Origin: Gracilaria domingensis
Lineage: Eukaryota > Rhodophyta > Florideophyceae > Gracilariales > Gracilariaceae
Assembly: GCA_022539475.1 (NCBI GenBank)
Contig: VCMS01000007.1
Location: 355,496-419,495 of the forward strand
Direction: 5' to 3'
Length of the DNA: 64,000 bases
How positions within the stretch are numbered: position 1 is the stretch's first letter; every line of letters starts with the position of its first letter. Below are positions 30,631 to 40,737 of this stretch, piece after piece. The translations under genes were made by a program, and so were the position numbers. The notes under the pieces were generated by a model that saw nothing but the letters and a program-made list of their open reading frames with translations, did not search any database and was not told the origin of the DNA.

Positions 30631-32531
30631 GTTCGGACATATGTCCAAGCAACACAATGTTTGTGGTTGAAGAGTCCCTTAGGTACAGTAATTTTATTCT
30701 AGACCATTCTACTCTATGGGAACTCATGGTTCTGAAATCACTGAAGGAAATAGACCAGTCGCTATATGGAGAAGAAGTCGATACGACCCAAATACGAAGA
30801 CATTGCGAACTGGTCTACCGTCGTGTGATATACACGTCCCTATGAGGCACAACGTCCACATTGATCAACAACTTATCGAACGAATGCCATTTCCCTTTGA
30901 ATCCGCGGCACGATGACTCAGGGATGGAAAAGATTCATTTTTCTGAGAGCCACGTTCCTACTTCATGCCTCATCCAAAGCTTGTGAACGAAGCCCCAGAA
31001 TATCAGTGTTCTTTGACACAAAGACGCCAAGCCTCCTGTGCGCCCCCACAGAGTTGAGAGCCGTACGACGGTGATCTCTAATGATTGAACAAAATCATAT
31101 ACCACATGCTAAGTCACGAACTCGTAGCCTTGAAGAGTTAAGTTGCCATCGAGTCTCAGCTTGTGCATGGTTTGCTTTGCAAGAATATTAGAGCGCTATC
31201 ACACAATTACTTTCCGCCAGCTTACAAGACGCCAAGGGCGTTATCCGCAGTTCCGCTGAACAGACCGTGCACCGAAGGAGAGCGCAACCTGCCACATACT
31301 CTTTGCTAACTGCGCTTCAATGTTGCGCGTATTCCCCAACTATTTCAAGGTAACAACGTTTTACTTGACTTGTAAAGAATATCTTAGTAGGGTGCTTCTT
31401 ATGCTACGCAGTCTCCGAACACTAGTACATATCGGCAGAAGTCAAGCTAGCACAACAAGGAAAATATCCTTGCTGCGCCAACTCAACTTCTATTATGATG
31501 CCCTGTGGCATGGTATTCTGCTTTCCAGCCTGGAGACGGAGAATTGGTCATAACCTTGCATCTTTGGAAGTAACAAATTGAAGCCATAGCTGACTCTTGC
31601 TCAAGAGGACTCCTGGCAACTACACGTTCATGAACTAAAGGCCATTACCTTTACTGTATGTGGAGTGCACACAATGTACCGACGGTACGTTCTGTCGACG
31701 TTACAGCCTCCAATTGCAATTTGAACGAACGTTCTTTATCACACCGCAAGGCTTTTGCAACTCATAGGGTTGTTAATTCTCGTAACATGCGGAATGAGCA
31801 AAAGCAGTGTGCTTCGGGCAAATATGACTTTTCGCTTTGCAGTTGTTTTTGAAGAACATTCGGCGTCGAGACGTGCAGTCTTCCGTGCAAATGTCCTCGG
31901 TCGCTAGAGACTCAGAAGTTGTTCTACATGTCTAAAGAGCTTGTGGTCCTTCCGCAACAGTTCAGCTCTGAATACATGACGCTTACACAACTTCTCTGAC
32001 CACGGAGCGTGAAGCCGGGAAGCTACTGCGCATGAGTATTTTCACGTTCACTTCCACGTAGGGAATTGTGTCTGGATGACGGAATGGAGTGGAACTGACA
32101 AAGACTTCTACCAGTATGTAGCTCAATGATATTCCCTAATTAAGGCGTCGATGGTGTCTTCGAGTCGTTGCGTGACTGGAAGCGGCACATCAACCCGAAG
32201 TCAGTGTATAAGTGTCCATTGTCGGTTTCGCCACGGGGAGTACTCATTTTCTGCTTGGGAATTACACTCTCATCAAACACTGTCCTTTCGAAAGAACTTG
32301 CACAGCAGTTGTCTCCAGGTGTTCATCCAGAAACTACTTGACTGTTCTCTGGTATTATCAGCTTTCGTAATTGGGCGCCAACCATTCCACAACTTCTTAG
32401 ATACCATGTCATCGTCAAGGCAGAGTCAACTTTTTGAACACATAGATAAGTTTCCCAGAGGAAGAGTGCAAGTCTTCCCGATATGTACGACAGCCACCAC
32501 TAAGAGCCTTCTCGGGAAAACCAAGCGCAAG
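30631..32531. other. Intergenic region without a recognised gene
   Basis: About 1.9 kb of mixed composition. Frame 32151-32531 is open in phase with the FkbM gene and could be a 127-residue N-terminal extension, but it is Ser/Cys/His-rich and unlike any leader. The rest holds only short frames. Confidence 0.4.
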
Positions 32532-33579
32532 ATGGCAGATCGTAATTGTGGGAAATGGACTGCCCTGGTTGTCTTGAATCTGTTCGTATTTTGTGCGTCT
32601 GCCGGGTTTGTGTTTTCCAACAGTTACAAGACAGTGCGCGCTTCTGATACATCGTCAGAGAGACTGCTGGATGCGCAGGCTTTGCGCAATAGGCTGGACT
32701 GGGAGAGCGAGGAGCTCCCGAACTTTTGTCGTGAGCTTTTCAAGTTTCCGCAGCCGCTCAGGAAGAACTGCTCAACTGCTCCGGATATCAAGGGTATGCC
32801 AAAATGTAATCCTGATCGGGCAATGATGTTCTCGCAGTATGGCGAAGATTACTATCTTTTTACGAGGCATTTCTCGAAGCTCAGCAGACCAGGAGTGTAC
32901 CTTGATATTGCTACAAATGAGTACGTACTGCTGGACAAGTTTCCCAGCTTATCAGGAGCAGTGCTTGTTCTGACCTAAGCAACCCTCTTCTTTTTTGCGT
33001 CGTTCAACGGAATGTAGTCCGATAGGAATTTCAAACACATATTTCATGGACCGATGTTTATCGTGGAAAGGTGTTTGTATTGAAGCCAATGCAAAGTATT
33101 ACGAAAGCATCCATCGTGAACGCTCTTGCGCGTTGATACCGACATGCGTGAGCGATAAAGACGGGGTCTCAGTGGAGTTCGCACTCTCAGGCCCTGGTAG
33201 TGGGGTTGTTTCCACTCATCGCCAGGGGAAAGCAATCCAGGAACGAGCGGGTGCAGTCGTGAAAAAGAAATGCGTCTCGATCATGCCACAGCTAGAAAGA
33301 TATGGAGTGAAGGAGGTTGATTACTTTAATTTGGATGTCGAAGGACATGAACTTACTGTTTTGAAGAGCTTTGATTTTGACAAAGTCAAAGTGAAAGTAA
33401 TCTCGATTGAACTCCCAACATCAAGATCAGCAAAGGACGAAATTCGAGAGTTGCTTGCGAAGAATGGATTCGTGAAGCATGATAATGAAGAACCGTCAGA
33501 TGGGGTAGAAGGGATGCCTATATACCCCGGGAACGAGTTTTACTTGCACCCCGATGTCGTATGGGGACATCCAGAGTAG
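32532..33579 (+). CDS. FkbM-family SAM methyltransferase, type II membrane protein, 2 exons
   Basis: Exons 32532-32920 and 33018-33579 give 316 residues. The 97-nt intron (32921-33017) has donor GTACGT and branch-like GACCTAAG, and joins YLDIATN to DPIGISNTYF. The protein starts MADRNCGKWTALVVLNLFVF, a short cytoplasmic tail plus one membrane anchor (about 9-29), suggesting Golgi or endomembrane location. The Methyltransf_21/FkbM domain follows: FSQYGEDYYLFTRHF, PGVYLDIATND (SAM loop), CLSWKGVCIEANAKYY, EVDYFNLDVEGHELTVLKSFDF, and ISIELPT. Family members O-methylate sugars or other small acceptors; a cell-wall polysaccharide substrate is only a guess. Just downstream lies a nest of retroelement fragments. 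Confidence 0.88.
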
Positions 33580-33789
33580 AGGAAAGAGATACGCAGGGCG
33601 TTACACTTCCTCCCCTAGGAGGTACAAGTATCTTGTTGAAGCCGATGTTCACTAGCGGTTTGACGAGAAGATGTATGACATGGTCTGCACCCAACAGGGT
33701 AAGAAACGAAGAAGTACGAAAAGTACCACTTGTAGTTCGCACACCTTGGTAGTAAAGTCTTGGCTCAGTGCCTTCTGTTATGCAACAGC

Positions 33790-33997
33790 TTCTTCTTCTT
33801 TATTTTGGACGGTAGTTTCTTACTTCTTAACTACGGCAAAACTTTCAAAGAAAGCTTTCTCTCTTTAGGAAGGCCAAGAAGTTCATTAGATTATGCTTGA
33901 TCTGATGTTGAATGGACGATTTAGTTTCGTGCGGCTGACCCTTACAGAGGTCCCGTCGGGAAATGTTCAGCAACGGACATCTCAGGACGATGAGCGA
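33790..33997 (-). mobile_element. LINE 3'-end fragment, copy A
   Basis: The minus frame reads LIVLRCPLLNISRRDL, then NLMNFLAFLKRESFL and stop, matching the zinc-knuckle-to-C-terminus of copy E. The 3' side ends in GTCCAAAATAAAGAAGAAGA on the minus strand. It is strongly 5'-truncated, and its 5' edge abuts copy B in opposite orientation. Confidence 0.65.
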
Positions 33998-34123
33998 GCG
34001 TCGAGGTCTGTCTGTTAGTGATATTCTTTCCAAGTGGCCCGACAAAGTGTTGGCCTTTCTGGTGAGAGCCAGGTGGAGAGAGCACTTCTTTGAGGATCGC
34101 TCTGCATTTAGTTCTCGTTAAGC
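33998..34123 (+). mobile_element. LINE 3'-end fragment, copy B (inverted)
   Basis: The plus frame reads LSVSDILSKWPDKVLAFLVR, then ARWREHFFED and stop at about 34121-34123. It is related to the C-terminus of the other copies but diverged and in the opposite direction. The 3' flank is AT-rich and contains an A-run near 34217. Confidence 0.55.
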
Positions 34124-34244
34124 TCGTGTCCCCATAAAGGATATATATACAGGTACATATCGTTGCCTAACTAAGACGTAGTATTATACTATTAGTATAT
34201 ATCTCTCTCTTGTGTTAAAAAAATGCGTTCTCTCGAGGAAGACT

Positions 34245-34341
34245 ACTATCTTCTTTAATGCGGACAATAGCTCCCAGTTACAGGCGGTAAATTATCTACA
34301 AATGGGTTTCTCTCGCTATGAAGGCTAAGAACTGGGCAACT
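34245..34341 (-). mobile_element. LINE 3'-end fragment, copy C
   Basis: A minus frame encodes QFLAFIARETHL and stop, matching the last residues of copy E. The tail on the minus strand is GTCCGCATTAAAGAAGAT. Only about 100 nt remain. Confidence 0.55.
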
Positions 34342-34450
34342 ATCTTCTTTCTTCTTTATTTCGGACATCGACCTCTAATTCCTAGGTCGAAGGAGAACGT
34401 TGTTCTTTCGTCAGAAAGGCAAACAATTTATACGGATGTTGTCTAATCAA
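34342..34450 (-). mobile_element. LINE 3'-end fragment, copy D
   Basis: A minus frame encodes LIRQHPYKLFAFLTKEQ, nearly the same as LIRQHPHRLLAFLTREN of copy E. The tail is GTCCGAAATAAAGAAGAAAG. Copies C and D are head-to-tail with no host sequence between them. Confidence 0.65.
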
Positions 34451-34721
34451 TTTTTGGACTCTTTTAAGAATTTGTGGTACCCTTGGTAGAAGTAACCCTC
34501 AATTTTTTATATTTTAAATTCGTAGAGCTTTACTACCCCTCCCCTGTATCTTGTTTTGGTCTTTGATTGTTTCACGTGATTTCCGAAGATTCAACAGAAT
34601 GCATCCTACGAAGGAACTGTTCCTGTGTTCAACACAACATGCTTTTGAGAAAAGCACTCTCGCACAACGAATAACTGTTCAACCATCAACAAGCAAGACG
34701 TTGTCTACCAAGCCTGTCTGG

Positions 34722-35540
34722 TTTCTTCTTCTTCTTTAATGCGGACAACATCCTCTAATTTCTAGGATGTAGTAAAACTATCCTTACAGGAAGTTTTCTC
34801 TCGTCAGAAAGGCCAACAATCTATGTGGGTGTTGTCTAATCAAGTCGGGAAGAGTAAGGTTTTGACGCTCAGCTACCGGTGGAAGTGTTTCTCGACGTGT
34901 GGCATTTGTCAAGGGACAGCGCAGGACTACGTGGTCTGCATCCCGTTTGACGTTTGTGCCGCATGTGCATCGTTCAGTTCTACCATTAAGATATGATGCG
35001 ACTGGATGAAGACCTGCAACATGTCCAGTGTAGAGCTGCGCGAGTGTCACTTCTGCCTTTCGCATGCATTGCTCATTCGCAAACAAATCTGGAGCTTCTG
35101 CAAGAAGTGGTTTCGTCTTCACTTTGTTCACTATTTGTGCCTTCGCATCCAGAAAATCGATCTTCACCTCTGTCTGTTCCATTATCGGAAGCTCAAGGCC
35201 CGCTTTTGCTACAGAATCTACACGCTCGTTTCGTATTATCCCGCAGTGACCCGGAATCCAAACGACATATACTTTGCATCGTTGGTTGATAGACTGTCTG
35301 GTTTCAAGTACGAGATCATCAAAAGCCCGTCCCGCATCTCATTTTCAATGTCCAAGCAAAAACCACAATGCCGTGCTTACCCTTTCTTTCCACTGCCGAC
35401 AACTGAAACGCTGGGTTTACTTCAAACCAGCTACACTCTTCTTTCAATATCTTCCGCATTGCTCCTACAATCGATGAATCAACATCCTAGGACGGTTTCT
35501 CCTCGCCAAAACGAGTCTCAGAATTGACTCCGGAAGTTCT
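34722..35540 (-). mobile_element. LINE 3' region, copy E: RNase H end, zinc knuckle and C-terminus
   Basis: The longest copy. The minus strand encodes VYVVWIPGHCGIIRNERVDS, the end of an RNase H domain (about 35205-35275). A 133-residue open frame follows (34784-35182 and upstream). It includes CTCGTNVKRDADHVVLRC, the CxC...H...C knuckle typical of non-LTR C-termini, and ends in LLAFLTRENFL. The region upstream to about 35540 shows decayed RNase H-like sequence (FDDLVLETRQSINQR) interrupted by stops. No reverse transcriptase is present, so it is 5'-truncated and non-autonomous. The 3' tail is GTCCGCATTAAAGAAGAAGA. Confidence 0.75.
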
Positions 35541-35820
35541 GCATTCCTCGCATACTCATGTACGTATTCTGCAGAAGACAAGAACAGTCATGAAATCAAA
35601 TCTGTGAACGACTTTCTGTGGTATGGTTTGCGGCTGAACACGGCAGCTCGGTCGACGGCAAGCGTCAGTTGCAGTCCCTTCTGCGCCGATGCCAGTCGGA
35701 AAATGGAATCCTGGTATATCCAAATTCTAGACATCCTTCTCTCTCTCTCATTTATGGTCATCTGCCGTCAATTAGACATCCTTCATACACCCAACAAAGC
35801 TATTCTACCCGAACGCGCTC
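35541..35820. other. Short spacer before the Sel1 gene end
   Basis: About 280 nt of unassigned sequence; it may include further decayed LINE sequence. No gene seen. Confidence 0.35.
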
Positions 35821-38800
35821 CTAATGCGCCACGCTACGACAAACACCGAAGTTGTACATGGTGTTAATTTCATCTGCTTCCTCGACTGCTCGCTCAAAAA
35901 GATATCTAGCCCTAATGGAATCCGCATTCACTCCTTCCGCACCATTGAACAAAAGAACAGCTAAGTTGTACATGGCTGAAACATGACCTCCTCTCTGAAT
36001 CGCTTGTTCATATAGCTGCACAGCTCTAACAGCGTCTACACTCACCTCTTCAGCACCATCTTCCAAAAGAACAGCCAATTTGTACATGGCGTCAACGTCA
36101 CCCGCTTCCTCGATAGCTCGTTCGTAAAGCTGCACAGCTCTAACAGGATCTGCTCTCACCCCTTCAGCGCCAACTTCCAATAGAGTGGACAAGTTGTTCA
36201 TCGCCAAAACGTGACCTCCTTCGTCGATTGCTCGCTCGTACAGACTAACAGCTGTAACAGGGTCCACTTTAACCCCTTCGGCACCATAGCTCAAAAGAAA
36301 AGCTAAATTGTTCATGGCGTCAACATCATCTCCCTCTTCTATTGCTCTTTCGTACAGCTGCGCGGCTCTAACAGCATTTACACCCACTCCATTTGCACCA
36401 TTTTCCAAAAGAACAGCCAGGTTGTACATGGCGTCTATGTCATTTCCTTCCTTGATCGCTCTCTCGTATAGCTGGGCAGCTCTAACTGCGTCTTCACTGA
36501 CTTCTTTCGCTCCATCTTTCAAGAGACAAGCTAAGTTCATCATAGACTTCACGTGACCTCCTTCCTCAATCGCTCGTTCATAAAGGTGTGCAGCCTCAAT
36601 TACGTCAACACTCACTCCCTCTGCACCTTCTCGAAGTAAGTTTGCCAAGTTGTACATTGCATCAACATTACCAGCCTCTTCAATCGCTCGTTCATACAGA
36701 TGCATGGCTCTAACGGGGTCCGTTCTCACTCCATCTGCACCATGCCGAAGAAGGGCAGCCAAATTGTTCATGGCCTCAACATCATCTCCCTCCTCGATCG
36801 CCCTTTCATACAGCCCCAACGCCCTAACAGTGTCCGCACTAACACCTTCTGCACCATATCTGAGCACATTTGCAAGGTTGTTCATGGCACCAACGTCATT
36901 TCCTTCCTCGATCGCTCGCTCGTACAGCTGCACAGCTCTAACAGCGTCCGCACTCACTCCTTGTGCACCGCGTCTTAAAAGAATAGCCAAATTGCACATG
37001 GCACAAACGTTATATCCCTCCTCTATTGCTCGTTCATATAGACTAACAGCTCTAACAGCGTCCACACTCACTCCCTTCGCACCAAATTGATACAAGTTTG
37101 CTAATCGATTTAGCGCTCCTGCAATAAACCTTCTGCGTGTATCAGACACACACGGATCTGCAGCGTATTTATCCATACAGGAACTGATAAGCGGTCTCGA
37201 TTGTTCTTTCTGTCTCCATTTGGATTTTACATACACCCAAGTCCTCTTACTGACGATGTTACCTTCTCCTTCACTCCCTTTACACAGAGACAGACTTTCT
37301 TCTTCATCAGATGCGATAGCTTCAAGTACAGCCCGCCTCATCCGATTATGCTCTTTCTCGCTACTTCTTGAATATCTCCCACTCCGAAACATATTGCTCT
37401 CACATGTGCTGCAGTCGTCAATCATCTTTCGTTCCACAATCACCCCAACCATCATGTCTACAGCAGACAATGCCGAAAAGCTTCGGCGGCAGCTGAAGAG
37501 CATCAATTTCTGTGACAGAATCCTTACTGTTTTCCCGTGCTCATTTACGTTCGTCGCCAAACACGTTGTTAGCATGTCCCACACACTCTCGATTAGTCCT
37601 TCGTTCCCAGGTAGAACATCAATGATCTTACCCACTTGTCTGAGAATTACTTCCTCCATCTCTTTCTCCCGCCCATCTTCTATTCGCAAATCTTTGGACG
37701 AAGGACGAAGTATCGTTCCAATATAAGAACGCACGAGCTCCAAAGCATCCGTAGCCCTCGTTTGGGCCCCATATCTACCACAAAGTATTTCCACACTACT
37801 CTTAAGGCCCTCAGTGTTTGCATACTCTAGAGCTGCCATTTTCAAAAGCATCAATGCCTGATTCTCCTCAAACGTCTTCGAAAGCGCAACCAAATGCTCT
37901 CCCCTGTTCTCTGAACCCATCCCGGTTCCACCAATGGCAGTCTCTTCAAACTCATTCTCTTCTAAATCATCCCCTTCCAACAGACATCCTTTCTTCAGTG
38001 TCTCCCGAACTACAACACATGAATGTTTCAAAACGATCTCCGTTATATGAGCGTAGCATACATTCTCCATTCGTTGAACAGGAAGGTATGCTACTCTTCG
38101 CGAAAACTTCCTCCCTACGTTATATTCAGCAACTCGCTCGCGCTGTCTCCTCAGCTCCCTTAGAAGCTCCTCATTCTCCAGCTCCAATCGACATATTCTG
38201 AACCGAAACGGACTCCATTCCCTCCACACCCGTATCTTCCTCTCGGTTATCGTTCTCATCCAAACACTGCGTCGCTGTCCAACACCCCTTCTCACTACTC
38301 CACCCTCAACCTCTACACCATCAATTCCCATCTCCTTTTGCCAAGCTTCCATCCCTTCCAGACGTCCAACAAAGGCCTCCCGCCACCACTCCCACTTGAA
38401 GTCATTCTCCCCCTCCCATAATAATCCCAGTTTGCACTTCTTTCCACTTCTTATCTCCAACACTACTCCGATCTTCTGAACTCCACACATCACCTTAATC
38501 TCCAATTTCATCTTTCTCTCCTCTTCATTCTTCACAACATCGTCCCCTGCTTCGTCACCCTTCTTCACACATTCCAGACTAATCCAGCACTCATTCTTTG
38601 TCTCATTCACTTCGAGCACTTCATCACACTCCTCTACATTCACCACCACCCCAGGAAACGACACAATAAATAACATAATCGTAGCTGCTCCAATCTTGCT
38701 CCTTCCCCACTCAACAACGTCCTCTCTCACTCCCCCTTCGCCTAATCCCATCAGTCGGCGTTCAAGGAAATTCTGAATCTCCCATATTAGACGACATTGA

Positions 38801-40737
38801 ACTGCACGTCTCTTCAACATCTCCATTCGGCATCCACCTCCCACACACATCTGCAACATCTCACTCAACTCAAATTCAATCCATCTTCCCTTTCTGCTCT
38901 CCTCCCTCGCCTTTCGGAACAGCTCATCAGCACAGCTTCCTCCATTCTTCTCAACCCACCGACCAATCACAGTCCGGACGGATTCCATCCGATAACCCAT
39001 GAAAGTCACGAAAACATCCATTAGTACATACCGCTCTCTCGTGTCTCCAATCCTCCGATCCAAACGACGTTTCGTCATCTCCATGTGTGCTCTTCGTATT
39101 CCCCATTCTTCGTGTTTCTCACATCTCTCACTACCTTCGCCTATCTCCACCTCATTTGCTCTTCCCAAACATATCTGCTCCCACTCGTCGTTCAGTTCCC
39201 CAACCAGGAAACGAATCTGATCTCCTTGCACCAAGCTAATCCACACATCAACCAACTCTCCTACTTTCGTTACTAGTCGGTTTCCATCTGATCTCAGCGA
39301 TATCACCTCTTTCAAAAATGGAACACCAGAGACCATTCCATAGTTTCCAGCTGTACTTGCCTCATCCTCATCCACAGAACGTCGTGACGATGTACGAAGG
39401 TCTATGCCAACTTGATCGCAGAGCGACGAAACACCCTCATCGCTTCGAACACTCGGTACCCCACTTACATCTCCACATATCCCACAACTGGCTCTTCCGG
39501 CTTCTTTGCTTTCCCCCTTCGATTCCCTTTCCACATCTCTACATCTCCTTCCCATGTGAAGTATTATAGTCAGCCATTCAAGCATGTTCACGTCAAACTT
39601 CTCCATGTCCTCCACAAACGCACTTTGCACTGGAAGCTCTCCGATGAAAACCTTCATCAACGCTCTGTACCCCTCGTATCCTAAATACCCATCCCTATCT
39701 CGTTCGGCTCTAGAACACATCTCTTCCCAATGGCTCCCGCCGAATGGAAGACATTCCCCATTCCATACCGCATCCATCAAGAGCTCCTGCTTCACTACCC
39801 GTCCATCACTCATGTCTGATTCCTGCCCCCAACACTTCCATAACATCGGACTCATTCCCCTTCCCGCTCCATACTCCCCCCACAGATGCATCACTGCAGA
39901 CCCCAGCACTTCAGACCCAAAATACTTTCCTCGCTCCATGAATCGTTCTTTTCCTGTTTTCTTCTTCCCGCCTCCCTCCGACCTTGGATCCACCGCCACT
40001 TCAAATTCACGGATCCATTTCTGTAGCCCCTGAGAAGCAAAAGCACATGCCCAATGAACCCACACTTCAGCCCCCTTTATTGGCACTTGCCTAAGCTTCC
40101 TCCCACTTCCTAGTTGAAACAGTCTGCGAAAGTACTCCCAAGCTACCAACCCCACAAGTATCATAATTCGCAACGAGCCCCTTACAGGACCGAATATTGT
40201 AAAGTCTTCTTTTGCTCCTCTAAGAATCGCGAAGTCCCCAAACTGTAGATAACACAGAACATTGCCATGCATGATTTGATTCTCCACTATCTTATCGTTC
40301 ACAAGGATTTCATCAGATATATCTGTATTGCTCTTCTTAGAGTTCAGTTTCTCATCATGTCCATGAAGGGTGTACGGGATGCCCACTGCATTTAACGCAT
40401 CAATTGATTCTTTTGCCCAGCATCGAAACTCGTGAAGCTGCCACAGTCCCCATAACGTGCGCAATCCAATCCAAGAAGCCAGAAACGCCGCGGCGGCAGA
40501 CGCACTCATCTCCGAGTAGTCGCCTGCTTTGCCCTGCACAACACTGTAGAAAACTACGTAGCCCAACGGTACAGATGTCCAAACCAAGTCGCGAATACCA
40601 GCTCTGCGAGTGTTTTTCACCGAACGCCATGAGCTTTTGATGAAGTCCGCGGAAGATATGAAAGTCCATGGAAGAAGGGCGCATACATAAGCGCTAACGG
40701 TGAACCAGAAAGACCCTGCTAGAGCCTCATAGTCCAT
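35821..40737 (-). CDS. Large membrane protein with C-terminal Sel1 repeats, 1,638 residues
   Basis: Intronless frame from ATG 40737. The N-terminus has hydrophobic segments FWFTVSAYVCALLPWTFI (about 10-27), LVWTSVPLGYVVFYSVV (about 51-67), AAAAFLASWIGLRTLWGLW (about 82-100) and a weaker LRIMILVGLVAWEYF (about 189-203), so it is likely anchored in a membrane. About 1,000 central residues are charged and not recognised, with a probable coiled coil near ELENEELLRELRRQRERVAE. The C-terminal ~425 residues are eleven 38-residue Sel1-like repeats of type GAEGVxxDxVRAVxLYERAI then EEGxDVxAMxNLAxLLxx. Sel1 repeats form solenoids that scaffold protein complexes (for example Hrd3/SEL1L in ERAD), but this architecture is unlike Hrd3. 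The last repeat stops abruptly (MYNFGVCRSVAH). Function unknown. Confidence 0.85.
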   Translation of the reverse strand: MDYEALAGSFWFTVSAYVCALLPWTFISSADFIKSSWRSVKNTRRAGIRDLVWTSVPLGYVVFYSVVQGKAGDYSEMSASAAAAFLASWIGLRTLWGLWQLHEFRCWAKESIDALNAVGIPYTLHGHDEKLNSKKSNTDISDEILVNDKIVENQIMHGNVLCYLQFGDFAILRGAKEDFTIFGPVRGSLRIMILVGLVAWEYFRRLFQLGSGRKLRQVPIKGAEVWVHWACAFASQGLQKWIREFEVAVDPRSEGGGKKKTGKERFMERGKYFGSEVLGSAVMHLWGEYGAGRGMSPMLWKCWGQESDMSDGRVVKQELLMDAVWNGECLPFGGSHWEEMCSRAERDRDGYLGYEGYRALMKVFIGELPVQSAFVEDMEKFDVNMLEWLTIILHMGRRCRDVERESKGESKEAGRASCGICGDVSGVPSVRSDEGVSSLCDQVGIDLRTSSRRSVDEDEASTAGNYGMVSGVPFLKEVISLRSDGNRLVTKVGELVDVWISLVQGDQIRFLVGELNDEWEQICLGRANEVEIGEGSERCEKHEEWGIRRAHMEMTKRRLDRRIGDTRERYVLMDVFVTFMGYRMESVRTVIGRWVEKNGGSCADELFRKAREESRKGRWIEFELSEMLQMCVGGGCRMEMLKRRAVQCRLIWEIQNFLERRLMGLGEGGVREDVVEWGRSKIGAATIMLFIVSFPGVVVNVEECDEVLEVNETKNECWISLECVKKGDEAGDDVVKNEEERKMKLEIKVMCGVQKIGVVLEIRSGKKCKLGLLWEGENDFKWEWWREAFVGRLEGMEAWQKEMGIDGVEVEGGVVRRGVGQRRSVWMRTITERKIRVWREWSPFRFRICRLELENEELLRELRRQRERVAEYNVGRKFSRRVAYLPVQRMENVCYAHITEIVLKHSCVVVRETLKKGCLLEGDDLEENEFEETAIGGTGMGSENRGEHLVALSKTFEENQALMLLKMAALEYANTEGLKSSVEILCGRYGAQTRATDALELVRSYIGTILRPSSKDLRIEDGREKEMEEVILRQVGKIIDVLPGNEGLIESVWDMLTTCLATNVNEHGKTVRILSQKLMLFSCRRSFSALSAVDMMVGVIVERKMIDDCSTCESNMFRSGRYSRSSEKEHNRMRRAVLEAIASDEEESLSLCKGSEGEGNIVSKRTWVYVKSKWRQKEQSRPLISSCMDKYAADPCVSDTRRRFIAGALNRLANLYQFGAKGVSVDAVRAVSLYERAIEEGYNVCAMCNLAILLRRGAQGVSADAVRAVQLYERAIEEGNDVGAMNNLANVLRYGAEGVSADTVRALGLYERAIEEGDDVEAMNNLAALLRHGADGVRTDPVRAMHLYERAIEEAGNVDAMYNLANLLREGAEGVSVDVIEAAHLYERAIEEGGHVKSMMNLACLLKDGAKEVSEDAVRAAQLYERAIKEGNDIDAMYNLAVLLENGANGVGVNAVRAAQLYERAIEEGDDVDAMNNLAFLLSYGAEGVKVDPVTAVSLYERAIDEGGHVLAMNNLSTLLEVGAEGVRADPVRAVQLYERAIEEAGDVDAMYKLAVLLEDGAEEVSVDAVRAVQLYEQAIQRGGHVSAMYNLAVLLFNGAEGVNADSIRARYLFERAVEEADEINTMYNFGVCRSVAH
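35860..37110 (-). repeat. Eleven tandem 114-bp Sel1 units
   Basis: The 38-codon period is exact across the array. Units share blocks such as CTGTTAGAGCTGTGCAGCT on the coding strand, but differ at positions 7-10 and 20-24 of each repeat. The first unit starts near 37100 and the last runs into the stop codon. High DNA identity with no length variation indicates recent expansion with selection for repeat length. Confidence 0.85.

Noticed and set aside
32151-32531. 127-codon N-terminal extension of the FkbM protein
   Set aside because: The membrane anchor starts directly after Met 32532; the extension is unlike any leader, though transcript data could reverse this.
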